Shown piece by piece: positions 1-8,040 of a stretch of DNA of 64,000 nucleotides (its first letter is position 1; every line of letters begins with the position of its first letter). A model generated the notes under the pieces. It searched no databases. It saw nothing but the letters and a program-made list of their open reading frames with translations, and was not told the origin of the DNA. The stretch covers positions 62,001 through 126,000 of the forward strand of contig CAZZLC010000009.1 in the NCBI GenBank assembly GCA_964655065.1, written 5' to 3'. This DNA is from DRPG01 sp964655065. GTDB taxonomy: Bacteria > Myxococcota_A > UBA796 > GCA-2862545. A program made the translations under genes and the position numbers.

Positions 1-2883
1 GAGCGCCTCGGGTTGCTGCTCCCCTCCCTCGGCCCCTCGGACGCCGTCACCGTCGACGATGCCCTGGGCCAGTGGTCCCGAGAGCCTCGGCTACCCGATC
101 TGACCGAGCCCCTCGAGCCCCGGGTCGCCGAGGTGCTCGTCGCGCTCGCGGTCGTCCGCGCCGAGGCGATTCCCGGGGGCTTCGCGGGTGCGCGTGCCGC
201 CGCCGACGCCGTGGTCGCACACCTCCAGGGCTGGCCGGTGCACCGCGAGGACCGCACCGAGCAAGCCGAACGCGCCCAGATCGAGGCTGCGGCGTCCCAG
301 CAGGCCGCAGAGCAGGCCATGGACGCGGCGGTTCGTGCCCTCCTCGAGCAGGTCGCGCGAGCCCAGGCGCGACGAGCGGAGGAGCTCGCCGAGCCGCTCT
401 TCGACCCCGACGCCGAACCGGCGCCGCTCACCGCGGCCCAGGTCGACGAGGTGGATCGCGAGATCACGGAGATGCGGTCGTTGTGGGGTTGGCTGCGCAA
501 CCTCCGCAACCCGGAGGTCGATGCGGTGACGCCGGCGACTCGGTACGAGAGCCTGCTCACCGAGATGAACCGGCTGCGGGAGCGCGAGGTGGACCGTCAG
601 TCCGCCGCGGAGCAGCTCCGCACCGCCGTCCGCACCGCCGAGAGCATCCGCGAGCAGGAGTCTCGACGCTCTGCTGCGGCCGAGGAGAACCTCGAGTCCC
701 TTCCCGCGGAGGCCCGCGCCGAGGTCCGGGAGGGCGTCCGAGCCTGGAGGGCCGCCAACGACGCCTGGGTGGACCACCTCCGGGAGCGTCTCGACGCCGC
801 GCGTCCCCGAGGCTGGGTGGAGCGGGTCCAGCGACTCGGGCGCATCAAGCACCGGCTCATCCCCGACCTCCCGTCGTCGACGTTCCGCAAGACCCTCCTC
901 ACCGACCTCGGCGACGAGCTGGCCTTCGTCGAGCCTTCGATGAGGTACTACGAGCGCAACCGGCGGGCGATGTTCCTCGACCAGGTGGGCGGGCTGCTCC
1001 GCGACGGCAACGCGCTGTTCCAGCTCGTCAACGGATCTCTCCTCGCCGTGCTCCTCGCGCTCCTGTGGGCCTACGGGCGCAGCCGCGCGAGCTCGCTCGC
1101 CCTGTCGATCGCGATGCGGATCCGCCAGGGGCGCCCCGATCTCCGGGTGTCGGACGTCCGGACGCTGCGCGACCCCCTGTCCCGCACCATCCGCAACGTG
1201 GTCGACCTCTCCTTCGGGCCGCTCCTCCTCATCAACCTCGACGCGGTACCCGAGCTCGAGCTGTTCATCCGGCTGTACCTCTACGTCGCGCTGTACCGCG
1301 TGGTCATCGCGCTGTACGACCTGCTGTTCGTACCCGCCGACCAGGCGCGTCCCGCCCTCCTCGTCCTGCGCCGGGAGGGATTCGGCCTCCTCCGACGCAC
1401 GGTGCGCGCGTTCGCCCTCACCGTGGTCCTCCTCCTCTTCGTCGAGTGGGTGGTCGGCGATCTGCTCGGGCTCGGCACCCTGCTGTGGCTCACCGACACG
1501 GTGTTCTGGGCCTGGATCCTCGTCCTCGGCACGTGGACGCTGATCGCTTGGGAGCCGCTGCTCCGTAGCCGCCTTCGGCGACGCTTCACGGACCCTCGAG
1601 GGCCGGCCCGCTGGCTGCTTCCCGAGCACGGCAGTGTGCTGTTCGTGCTCCCGCGTGCGCTCGGGCAGCTGGTGCTGCTCAGCGGCGTTCTCCTGGCCGA
1701 GGGACTCCATCGCTTCGCCGCCGAGGGCACCACCGCCTCGACCGTCTACAACCTCTTCAACCGGGCGGTCCTGCGCGACGACGCCTCGCCGGACCGCCCA
1801 CTCGACCCCGAGCAGCGAGCGGCAATCTGCGAAGGGCCCACCCCCGCCCGGCACCTCGTCCAGCGCGAGGAGCTCGCGGAGGTCGGTCGCGTGCTCGTGA
1901 GGTGGCGCCAGACTCACCAGCGCGGCCTCGTGGCCGTGGTCGGCGACCGCGGCGCAGGCAAGCGCACCGCGATGAACGAGCTCGCGGAGTCCCTGACCTC
2001 GTCCGGCATGACCGTGCGGAGGGCCGCACTCACGGAGCCCGTTCGAAGCGAGAAGGCGCTCGCTGCCTGGCTCGGCGTCGCGTTTGCGATCCGCGGTGAG
2101 GCACAGACCATCGAAGAGATGGTCGAGGCCGTCCAGTCGGTCGAGCCGTCGGCCATCCTCATCGAAGGCATCCACCACACCTTCCTCCGACGGGTGGGCG
2201 GCCTCACCACCCTGCAGACGCTGCTGTACGTCCTCAACGCGTCGTCCGCGCACCACTTCTACGTGTGCTCGGTCCACGGGCCGGCCTGGGACTACTTCGA
2301 GGCCCCCGGGTCTCTCGTCGACTGCGGCGTCTTCCAGACCGTGGTGCGGCTGAAGCCGTTGGACAGCCAGGCGCTGCGACGCATCACCCTGGGCCGCGCC
2401 GGCGATGTCGGTCTCCGCGTGGACTTCTCGAGTCTGCGGGTGGGAAGCCTCGGCTCGGACCGCGACCTCGAGGCCGACCGAGCCACCGCGATGTACTACC
2501 GACTGCTCGCCGAAGCGTCGCGAGGCAACCCTGGCGCGGCCCTGCGGCGATTCGCCGACAGCCTCGTGCGCACCGACGACCGCTCCGTGGTCCAGGTGAC
2601 GCTCCGCGAGGTCCTCGAGCTCGAGACCCTGCCCGACGAGCTCGGCGAGACCTCCCTGTTCGTACTCGTCGCGCTCGACCTGCACGACGCGCTCACCCTC
2701 GAGGACCTCGTCACGGTCACCCACCTGCCCCGCCACCTCGTGCGGGCCAGCGTCCGGGACCTCGTTTCGCGGGGCTGGGTGATTCGAAGCGCGGAGCACC
2801 TGCGTCTCTGCGACGAGAAGCGCATCGTCGTGCAGCGGTCGCTGCGGCGCCGGCACTTCCTCCACCTCGGCCCGGATGGGTGA
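1..2883 (+). CDS. Membrane-anchored STAND/AAA-like ATPase, 5' end outside window
   Basis: The frame is open from the first base, so the gene is probably truncated by the window edge; an in-frame TTG at 13 would give 956 residues (numbering used here). Residues about 60-260 are Ala/Glu/Arg-rich and look coiled-coil. Hydrophobic segments near 335-355, 400-445, 465-525 and 545-565 suggest a membrane anchor. A P-loop follows at about 644 (GDRGAGKRT, with Arg between the Lys and Thr of the usual GK[ST]) and a Walker B-like ILIEG near 712. The last 75 residues resemble a winged helix. The ATPase half aligns by eye with the C-terminus of the transporter-ATPase at 51709-56829, including a GNxGAALxxxxxxL stretch, and both genes are followed by an MscS-type channel gene. 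The function is inferred as a nucleotide-dependent partner of that channel. The odd P-loop may reduce ATP hydrolysis. Confidence 0.85.
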   Translation, partial: ERLGLLLPSLGPSDAVTVDDALGQWSREPRLPDLTEPLEPRVAEVLVALAVVRAEAIPGGFAGARAAADAVVAHLQGWPVHREDRTEQAERAQIEAAASQQAAEQAMDAAVRALLEQVARAQARRAEELAEPLFDPDAEPAPLTAAQVDEVDREITEMRSLWGWLRNLRNPEVDAVTPATRYESLLTEMNRLREREVDRQSAAEQLRTAVRTAESIREQESRRSAAAEENLESLPAEARAEVREGVRAWRAANDAWVDHLRERLDAARPRGWVERVQRLGRIKHRLIPDLPSSTFRKTLLTDLGDELAFVEPSMRYYERNRRAMFLDQVGGLLRDGNALFQLVNGSLLAVLLALLWAYGRSRASSLALSIAMRIRQGRPDLRVSDVRTLRDPLSRTIRNVVDLSFGPLLLINLDAVPELELFIRLYLYVALYRVVIALYDLLFVPADQARPALLVLRREGFGLLRRTVRAFALTVVLLLFVEWVVGDLLGLGTLLWLTDTVFWAWILVLGTWTLIAWEPLLRSRLRRRFTDPRGPARWLLPEHGSVLFVLPRALGQLVLLSGVLLAEGLHRFAAEGTTASTVYNLFNRAVLRDDASPDRPLDPEQRAAICEGPTPARHLVQREELAEVGRVLVRWRQTHQRGLVAVVGDRGAGKRTAMNELAESLTSSGMTVRRAALTEPVRSEKALAAWLGVAFAIRGEAQTIEEMVEAVQSVEPSAILIEGIHHTFLRRVGGLTTLQTLLYVLNASSAHHFYVCSVHGPAWDYFEAPGSLVDCGVFQTVVRLKPLDSQALRRITLGRAGDVGLRVDFSSLRVGSLGSDRDLEADRATAMYYRLLAEASRGNPGAALRRFADSLVRTDDRSVVQVTLREVLELETLPDELGETSLFVLVALDLHDALTLEDLVTVTHLPRHLVRASVRDLVSRGWVIRSAEHLRLCDEKRIVVQRSLRRRHFLHLGPDG

Positions 2884-2888
2884 GCCCG

Positions 2889-3719
2889 ATGGACCTCCAG
2901 CTCGACCAGCTCATCGACGTCATCGCCTGGGAGCGCCTGCCGCTCGCCATCGTCGTCATCGCCATCGCGTGGGGACTGGTCGTCGCGACCAGCCGCGTCC
3001 TGGACCAGCTCGCGGAGCGCTTCAACGACCGCCGACTCGTGTTCAAGCAGACCAAGGGCCTGGTCCGCATGGGCGTCTACGTGCTCGTGCCGGTGATGGT
3101 GCTGTCCGCGGTCCTGCGCGCGGAGAGCGAGGGGTTCATCGCGCTCGCGGGCACCGTCGCCGTAGCCCTCGGCTTCGCGTTCAAGGACCTCGCAGGCTCA
3201 CTCATCGCGGGCGTGATCTTGCTGATGGACCGCCCCTTCCAGGTCGGCGACCGCATCTCGTTCGGCGGGTTCTACGGTGAGGTCCAGGAGATGGGCCTCC
3301 GCTCGGTCCGGCTGATCACCCTCGACGACAACCTGGTCACCATCCCGAACAACAAGTTCCTGACCGAGGAGGTCGCGTCCGCGAACGCCGGTGCGCTCGA
3401 CGCCATGGTGGTGGTGCCCTTCTACCTGGGCCCAGCCGAGGACTTCGAGACCGCCCGCCAGATCATCGCGGAGGCGACCTCGACGAGTCGCTACGTGTAC
3501 CTCGAGAAGCCCGTGGTCACCCTGGTCGAGGACCGGTTCATCGGTGAGCGCTTCGTCACCGTCATCACCGCCAAGGCCTACGTGTTCGACGTACGCTACG
3601 AAAAGGCATTGGTGACCGACATGACCGAGCGGGTCAAGGTAGCGTTCCGCGAACGCGGAATCCGAACCCCCGACCAGGGCTATCGCGACATCGACTTGGC
3701 CTCGGGCAGGGCGGTCTGA
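2889..3719 (+). CDS. MscS-family mechanosensitive channel
   Basis: A 276-residue membrane protein with an N-terminal hydrophobic helix (about 10-35), a second near 60-80, and a pore-helix and beta-domain region typical of MscS: Gly/Ala-rich VAVALGFAFKDLAGSLIAG, then RPFQVGDRI and the VRLITLDDNLVTIPNN stretch. MscS channels open under membrane tension and release solutes in hypo-osmotic shock. The ATG at 2889 starts 5 bases after the upstream ATPase stop; an in-frame GTG at 2880 overlaps that stop (GTGA) and is an equally possible start. The tight linkage implies co-translation with the ATPase. A second ATPase/MscS pair lies at 51709-57518. Confidence 0.93.
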   Translation: MDLQLDQLIDVIAWERLPLAIVVIAIAWGLVVATSRVLDQLAERFNDRRLVFKQTKGLVRMGVYVLVPVMVLSAVLRAESEGFIALAGTVAVALGFAFKDLAGSLIAGVILLMDRPFQVGDRISFGGFYGEVQEMGLRSVRLITLDDNLVTIPNNKFLTEEVASANAGALDAMVVVPFYLGPAEDFETARQIIAEATSTSRYVYLEKPVVTLVEDRFIGERFVTVITAKAYVFDVRYEKALVTDMTERVKVAFRERGIRTPDQGYRDIDLASGRAV

Positions 3720-3751
3720 CCTGCTACAGACAATACCTTGCACCGCCTTGC

Positions 3752-3770
3752 GAGACCGTCGAGAGGTCTC
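3752..3770. terminator. Possible weak hairpin between convergent genes
   Basis: GAGACC and GGTCTC form a perfect 6-bp stem around a 7-base loop, between the end of the channel gene and the end of the convergent zinc-finger gene. There is no T-run on either strand, so intrinsic termination is only a possibility. Confidence 0.25.
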
Positions 3771-3806
3771 CGCGCCCGAGGTAACGTGGCCCCACCCCTG
3801 GTCGGT

Positions 3807-4022
3807 TCAATCGCGGTTCGGGAACCGCTGCCGCGCGACGAGCCTCTCCATGGCTGCCTCCTCGGCACGTCGCTGGACCTCGATGGCCTCCAGTCGAGCC
3901 CGGTTGCATGCCACGCAGTAGTCGCGGTCGTTGTGAACGATGGGTTCACCAGGAATCTCGGCTCCACACTGGTCACATGTCACGATCGTGGACGACGAGA
4001 ACAAGAAGTCGAACAGTCCCAT
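3807..4022 (-). CDS. Small zinc-ribbon protein
   Basis: A 71-residue protein. The ATG at 4022 is preceded on the minus strand by GGGAGG at good spacing, so I prefer it over an upstream extension to 4091. After a hydrophobic start (MGLFDFLFSSS) come two CxxC pairs (CDQC and CVAC, about 20 residues apart with an intervening His), which fit a single zinc-binding knuckle of the LIM/zinc-ribbon kind. The rest is a charged, Arg/Glu-rich helix. The function is unknown; such small proteins are often structural or regulatory. A sigma-70-like promoter lies just upstream (4051-4078). Confidence 0.75.
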   Translation of the reverse strand: MGLFDFLFSSSTIVTCDQCGAEIPGEPIVHNDRDYCVACNRARLEAIEVQRRAEEAAMERLVARQRFPNRD

Positions 4023-4050
4023 GGTGTGGCCTCCCCGAGCGCACCGAGGC

Positions 4051-4078
4051 AGTGTAGCACGTGCCGTCGAATTGTCGA
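4051..4078 (-). promoter_or_regulatory. Predicted sigma-70-type promoter for the zinc-ribbon gene
   Basis: Read on the minus strand, TCGACA (4078-4073; 5/6 match to TTGACA) is followed after 16 bases by TACACT (4056-4051; 4/6 match to TATAAT). The expected start site lies about 20 bases before the ATG at 4022. The region is visibly more AT-rich than its surroundings. Confidence 0.45.
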
Positions 4079-4136
4079 ATGGTACTCGCAAACCAACCGA
4101 ACCGGGTGGAATAACCAGCGTGTTTCCGTCAGTACC

Positions 4137-4165
4137 TTGACGTGTAACTCGCCAGCTCGGAGAAT
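4137..4165 (+). promoter_or_regulatory. Predicted sigma-70-type promoter for the membrane protein at 4207
   Basis: TTGACG (4137-4142) and GAGAAT (4160-4165) are separated by exactly 17 bases. The -10 is 4/6 and the -35 is 5/6 of consensus. An inverted repeat overlaps the -10 element. Confidence 0.45.
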
Positions 4166-4170
4166 CTCCG
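4158..4170. promoter_or_regulatory. Palindromic operator candidate overlapping a -10 box
   Basis: CGGAGA-A-TCTCCG is a perfect inverted repeat with 6-base arms and one central base, covering the predicted -10 of the promoter at 4137-4165. A repressor bound here would block polymerase. No regulator gene is adjacent, so the binding protein is unknown. Confidence 0.35.
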
Positions 4171-4206
4171 TTGGCGGTTCACGGGCCGTGGCTTCGCAGG
4201 AGCGGC

Positions 4207-4764
4207 ATGCTCGTCCTCGTCAGGATTCTCCACCTTGCGCTGATGGCTCCAGACCGTCTGGCCGCCCACGCGGCCGACGTCCAGGCCACGCCGCGCGGGT
4301 TCACCTGGCTCGTTCGCCGTCGTTCACCGGCCTTTCAGCGCGTGGTCTCCCTGATGGTCGAGCTCTCGACCGAGGCGGTCGGGCTGCTCTGGCTCGTCGC
4401 GGCTCTCGGCGAGGGCGCCGGAGGGCCGTGGGTGGACGCGCTCCTACCCGGCTGGCTGCTCGTCCAGGCCGTGGTCGTGGCCCTCGTGGTCACCTGGGAG
4501 GGTCGGGCCACGCCCGTGCGCGTGGTGCAGCTCCGAACCGAGGAGCTCGCCCTGGGCCGGTCGGTCGTCCCCCTCGAGGACGTCGCCGCGGTCGAGGTCA
4601 CCTCGTCGGGCGTGGGCCCCTGGCGGACCGCCACGCTGACCGTCGTCCTCCACCGAGGCGAGCCGGTCCGGGTCCCCGCCGACGGCGATGACGACCAGAG
4701 CCTGCACGAGCTCGCCGCGCGCATCGAGCGGGCACGGGCGCGGGCCGTCCGACGGGCCGGGTGA
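4207..4764 (+). CDS. Membrane protein of unknown function
   Basis: A 185-residue protein. The ATG at 4207 has AGGAG five bases upstream and is preferred over an earlier in-frame TTG at 4171. Two hydrophobic segments near residues 58-75 and 88-105 suggest a two-helix anchor; the C-terminal 80 residues are soluble, beta-rich in appearance, and end in an Arg-rich helix. I do not recognise a family. The arrangement (two helices, then a small beta domain) resembles bacterial PH-like membrane proteins, but this is only an impression. The next gene runs convergently, three bases away. Confidence 0.72.
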   Translation: MLVLVRILHLALMAPDRLAAHAADVQATPRGFTWLVRRRSPAFQRVVSLMVELSTEAVGLLWLVAALGEGAGGPWVDALLPGWLLVQAVVVALVVTWEGRATPVRVVQLRTEELALGRSVVPLEDVAAVEVTSSGVGPWRTATLTVVLHRGEPVRVPADGDDDQSLHELAARIERARARAVRRAG

Positions 4765-4767
4765 CCC

Positions 4768-5148
4768 CTACACCGCGAGCAGGAAGACCATCACGGACAC
4801 GACGAGGCTCACCGCGACAGCGACGACAGCCCCCGGGTTGTTGGCGTCGAGCGGGAGCCGCTCGGGGCGAACGTCCGCGACCTCCGTGAGGTCCGCCGCC
4901 TCGGCGCGCGGAGGGGGCACCGGGCCCGCGACCTTCACCGCGGCAGGCTGGACGCGCGGCTTTGGCCGACTCCGGTACGCCGGGTGGGTGGTGAGGCGTC
5001 GGGCGGCTGGCGTGCGCGTGGGCCCCGGCGGCCGACCAGTCGGGGGCGGCTTGAGCTGGAACGGCGGCGGCGGCGCATCGAGCGAGCTGTAGACGCTCGG
5101 CGTGGCATCGAGCGGCGGTACGTAGACGGGCTTCCGGTCGTCGGACAC
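4768..5148 (-). CDS. Proline-rich tail-anchored protein
   Basis: A 126-residue protein from a GTG at 5148, preceded by GGAGGG. Longer upstream extensions would run into the divergent lipoprotein gene. The first 100 residues are Pro/Arg-rich, disordered in appearance and without a catalytic motif. The last 19 residues are a strongly hydrophobic helix (VVAVAVSLVVSVMVFLLAV) ending at the stop, so the protein is predicted to be C-terminally anchored with its bulk in the cytoplasm. Function unknown. A tail-anchored protein of similar design lies at 40368-40736. Confidence 0.62.
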   Translation of the reverse strand: MSDDRKPVYVPPLDATPSVYSSLDAPPPPFQLKPPPTGRPPGPTRTPAARRLTTHPAYRSRPKPRVQPAAVKVAGPVPPPRAEAADLTEVADVRPERLPLDANNPGAVVAVAVSLVVSVMVFLLAV

Positions 5149-5233
5149 GATCCCTCCGCTCCCCGCATCGGCCCCCGCCGCGGGCGATGAAGGGAGGCTA
5201 TCGGAGAGGGTAGCGAGGACCGGAGGTCGCAGC

Positions 5234-5725
5234 GTGCTCGTCGTGTGGTGTCTCCTTTCGTGTGCAGGTTCGGGCCCGTGTGAGCGAGGACCCATCGAGA
5301 TCGAGATCGGCGACGGGCTCACCGACTTCGTGCCGCTCGCAGCAGGCGACGAGGTCACGATGGTCTTCGGCCCGCAGGGCGGCTGGCACGTCGACGTCGC
5401 CGCCCGCGTCACTGGCGCCACCGCCGACGTGGAGGTCCGGCCCACGGTGCGGCGCGTCACCGACGGACTCCAGCTCGCCGGCGAGCAGGCAGCCAGCCTC
5501 CTGCTTCTCGCGGGTCACGACGAGGAGACGTGCACGGGCGACGCCCTCGGCGTGCGCGCCTTCCTCGACGACGCAGCACCCAGCCTGCCCTACCCGGACT
5601 TCATCTGCTCGCTCGACGGCAGCCCGCTCGAGGTCTCGGTCGAGGTCTCGGACTTCGCCGGCCGCTCGGGCGTTGCCTCGCTCGAGGTGATCGCCCGCAC
5701 CGATCCCAATCAGGACTGCGGCTGA
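5234..5725 (+). CDS. Predicted lipoprotein
   Basis: A 163-residue protein from a GTG at 5234 with GGAGG about six bases upstream. A very short hydrophobic leader ends in a lipobox (LLSC, Cys at residue 10); the leader lacks basic residues, so the lipoprotein call is tentative. The mature part is acidic, with three further Cys and a beta-sandwich-like pattern of alternating hydrophobic strands. No family is recognised. Its last 16 bases overlap the end of the convergent gene. Confidence 0.68.
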   Translation: MLVVWCLLSCAGSGPCERGPIEIEIGDGLTDFVPLAAGDEVTMVFGPQGGWHVDVAARVTGATADVEVRPTVRRVTDGLQLAGEQAASLLLLAGHDEETCTGDALGVRAFLDDAAPSLPYPDFICSLDGSPLEVSVEVSDFAGRSGVASLEVIARTDPNQDCG

Positions 5726-6330
5726 CCGTCTGGCGTCTCGGTCTGGTCGAGCGGCAGCCGCCACAGACCCTGGCCGAGCGCCCAGCAGGACCCGGCGAGC
5801 CCGAGGTGGAACCAGGCGATTCGCGAGAGCGGCCCGACGGCGCCCTCTCCGTTGACGACGAGCCCGTTGATGACGACCCCGAGCGCCCCCACCGCGCCGA
5901 AGAGGATCGCAGGTCTCCACCGACGACCGAGCGCCGCCGCCCCGACGAGCACCGCGGTCATCCCCAACGCACCCGCCACAGTGGTCCACCAGGGCACGGA
6001 CACGAAGGCCACCGCGAGCAGGATGAACACCACGAAGGCGTAGGACCGCGCGCGCCGGTCGTCCTGGGGACGGAAGGCCGCCACGAGGTAGCCGACCCCC
6101 ACGAGCGGCATCCCGACTTGTCCCGCGAGCCGAGTGACCCCGTCGTGCGAGCCCTCGAGCCCCGGCACCCCCCCGTAGCGGAACGTGCCGAAGGCGGCAG
6201 CCAGCGCCACGAGCAGCAGGCCCACGCCGGCCGTGGCGGCTCCGTTGGAGCGGTAGAGGAGCCGAAACCCCTCCCGACCCGCCACGACGGCGAGCAGAGC
6301 ATCGGTGAGTGCGACGTCGATGGGCATCAT
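5710..6330 (-). CDS. Multi-pass membrane protein
   Basis: A 206-residue protein with about six to seven hydrophobic helices spread over the whole length and no soluble domain. The ATG at 6330 forms an ATGA overlap with the stop of the upstream zinc-ribbon gene, so the two are translationally coupled; a second ATG follows immediately at 6327. The short polar loops contain Arg-rich patches (RPQDDRRARS). No transporter signature is visible and the role is unknown; the pairing suggests the two products act together at the membrane. Confidence 0.78.
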   Translation of the reverse strand: MMPIDVALTDALLAVVAGREGFRLLYRSNGAATAGVGLLLVALAAAFGTFRYGGVPGLEGSHDGVTRLAGQVGMPLVGVGYLVAAFRPQDDRRARSYAFVVFILLAVAFVSVPWWTTVAGALGMTAVLVGAAALGRRWRPAILFGAVGALGVVINGLVVNGEGAVGPLSRIAWFHLGLAGSCWALGQGLWRLPLDQTETPDGQPQS

Positions 6331-7370
6331 GGCCCCTGTACCCACAGAGGCAGCCAACTGGCGAGCCCCGAGGCCCGGACCGCGAGCCCCGCGACGAGAA
6401 GGAGGCTGGTCGGAACCGCGATGACCAGGGACACGTTGGCGAGCACGGTCCAGCTGTCGATCGGTGCCTCCGGAAGTGGCTCGATGGCGCGGTCGTCGGG
6501 GCCGGCTCCCGTGGCGCGCTCGAGGACGCGGCGATGGGGCGACGCCCCGCGAAAGACGAGCCACCACAGCCCTGCACGCCCGCCCGGCTGCCGGAGGTGG
6601 CGAAGCCGGGCCGGGACGTGGGACACCGTCCCGCAGTGACCGCACCGGACTCGAGGCAGCGCGCCGTCGACGCCGAGGACCTCACCGCACGACGGACAGC
6701 GCGGGTCGTCGCTGTCGGGATCGAGTCGAGGGAAGGGAAGGTCTGCACGGTGTTCCTCCGCGACGACCCCGACGAGGCCCGGATGGCGAGCGAGCCAGAT
6801 CGGGTCGATCGAGTAGCGGGCGTCGTCGCCGCCGGGGGTCGTGGCGCGCACCGTGCCGGGAGGGCCAGCCTCGACGTCGAGGGGCTCGAGGGTCTCGGGG
6901 CCCCGGGGCCGTCCCGAGGTCACCCAGGCGTACACGGTATCGGGCAGCCAGCCAGACCAGGTCCGCTCGTCGGGGTCGAAGGTGACCCCACAGCCCTCGC
7001 GAGCCGCCTCGGCAAAGGGGTTGACGACGTCGATCGCCACGCGGGAGGGCTCACGACCTTCCGGGTGAGGACCCAGCAGATCGGCCGTGGCGTGGGCCGT
7101 CGCGAGCACGGCCCGCCAGATCGAGGGGTCGAGAGGGACGGACCCTCGACAGCGCGTGCAGCGGACCTCGTCGGTGAGCTCCTCGATCGGGACCCGGTGG
7201 TGGGCACAGCGAGGGCAGGCGACCGCGAGCTGAAGACCCGCGAAAGCCAGCTCGACGGCCGGTACCACCTGGACGTGGCCCGGCCGGGCGGTGCCGCAGT
7301 GCTCACAGGATCCTGGGCGGTCGGGGGCGTGAACGCCGCACCGACAGATCCGGAGGGGAGGTCTTCGCAA
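6327..7370 (-). CDS. Zinc-ribbon membrane protein
   Basis: A 347-residue protein starting at TTG 7370; a GGAGG on the minus strand five bases before it decides this start. Three Cys-pair zinc ribbons are visible: CRC...CEHC near residues 9-25, CPRC...CTRC near 52-74, and CPSC...CGHC near 224-246. A hydrophobic stretch near 310-340 suggests one or two C-terminal helices. Zinc ribbons of this type usually stabilise small beta domains; no enzymatic motif is seen. Coupled to the downstream membrane protein (ATGA), and divergent from the pentad-repeat gene 40 bases away. Confidence 0.8.
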   Translation of the reverse strand: MRRPPLRICRCGVHAPDRPGSCEHCGTARPGHVQVVPAVELAFAGLQLAVACPRCAHHRVPIEELTDEVRCTRCRGSVPLDPSIWRAVLATAHATADLLGPHPEGREPSRVAIDVVNPFAEAAREGCGVTFDPDERTWSGWLPDTVYAWVTSGRPRGPETLEPLDVEAGPPGTVRATTPGGDDARYSIDPIWLARHPGLVGVVAEEHRADLPFPRLDPDSDDPRCPSCGEVLGVDGALPRVRCGHCGTVSHVPARLRHLRQPGGRAGLWWLVFRGASPHRRVLERATGAGPDDRAIEPLPEAPIDSWTVLANVSLVIAVPTSLLLVAGLAVRASGLASWLPLWVQGP

Positions 7371-7375
7371 GGGGT

Positions 7376-7380
7376 CCTCC
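7376..7380 (-). promoter_or_regulatory. Ribosome binding site deciding a TTG start
   Basis: GGAGG on the minus strand, five bases before TTG 7370 of the zinc-ribbon gene. No ATG or GTG is as well placed. Confidence 0.55.
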
Positions 7381-7414
7381 GCACGACCATCGCCATCAGG
7401 GTACCCTGGTCGTG

Positions 7415-8035
7415 ATGCGCTGGATCTCCGTCGAGCCCGATGCGTGGGGAGTGGTCGCGGTGGGTCAGACGGCCCGCGGCGTGATCGCCATCGGCCAGTG
7501 GGCCTGGGGCGTGGTCGCGATCGGTCAGTTCGCGTTTGGCGGCGTGGCGGTGGGCATGCTCGCCGTGGGCGGCGTCACGGTGGGCCTCGGCTCCGTCGGT
7601 CTGTACGGCGCAGCGGGTCTGGCGGGCGCAGGCGGACGCGGTCGGGGCCCGTGGGTCGCGTCCCTCCTCCCCCAGCTGCCGCGGCCTCGTCGCGTCCCGA
7701 TCCCTGCTCCGCGCGCCGAGCCAGGCCGCTGGATCGCGCTGGAGCTCGAGCTCGACGGCGACGGCGACGTCCGGCCCGTTGCCGACGGCGCTTCGGGGCT
7801 GCGCCTCGACGCACGGCTGCGACGCGCCGCCGCCGACGCGGCCCCGGCCGCGGTGCTCGGCCGGGTTCGGTCCGCACCCGACGGACCGGTGGTCGACGAG
7901 CTCCGGGCCCTTCCCGAACGGGTCGACGCGCGGGGCGGTCTGGTCATCGCCGCCAAGCTCGTCGCCCTCGGGGGGGTCGCCGCGATCGTGTGGCTGGCGG
8001 CGGTGCAGCCCTGGTTGTCGCTGCTCCCGCTCTGA
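7415..8035 (+). CDS. Membrane protein with A-x-G-x-x pentad repeats
   Basis: A 206-residue protein from ATG 7415 (GTG at 7412 is possible). From residue 10 to about 64 the chain is a near-perfect run of eleven five-residue units A-x-G-x-x (AWGVV, AVGQT, ARGVI, AIGQW and so on), with Gly every fifth position and Ala two residues earlier. This is the periodicity of pentapeptide-repeat beta-helices, but with hydrophobic rather than Asn/Leu cores. A Pro/Arg-rich linker, an acidic soluble segment and a C-terminal hydrophobic helix (about 180-204) follow. Function unknown; a small beta-helical or membrane-embedded solenoid is plausible. It ends five bases before the convergent M16 protease gene. 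Confidence 0.75.
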   Translation: MRWISVEPDAWGVVAVGQTARGVIAIGQWAWGVVAIGQFAFGGVAVGMLAVGGVTVGLGSVGLYGAAGLAGAGGRGRGPWVASLLPQLPRPRRVPIPAPRAEPGRWIALELELDGDGDVRPVADGASGLRLDARLRRAAADAAPAAVLGRVRSAPDGPVVDELRALPERVDARGGLVIAAKLVALGGVAAIVWLAAVQPWLSLLPL

Positions 8036-8040
8036 CCGGT

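Noticed and set aside
91..2865. Long minus-strand reading frame opposite the first ATPase gene
   Set aside because: GC-rich genes leave long open frames on the opposite strand; its product is low-complexity and Arg/Glu/Gly-rich with no domain, while the plus strand encodes a clear ATPase.
3752..3770. Strong intrinsic terminator
   Set aside because: The stem is only 6 bp and there is no T-run; it is kept only as a weak hairpin.
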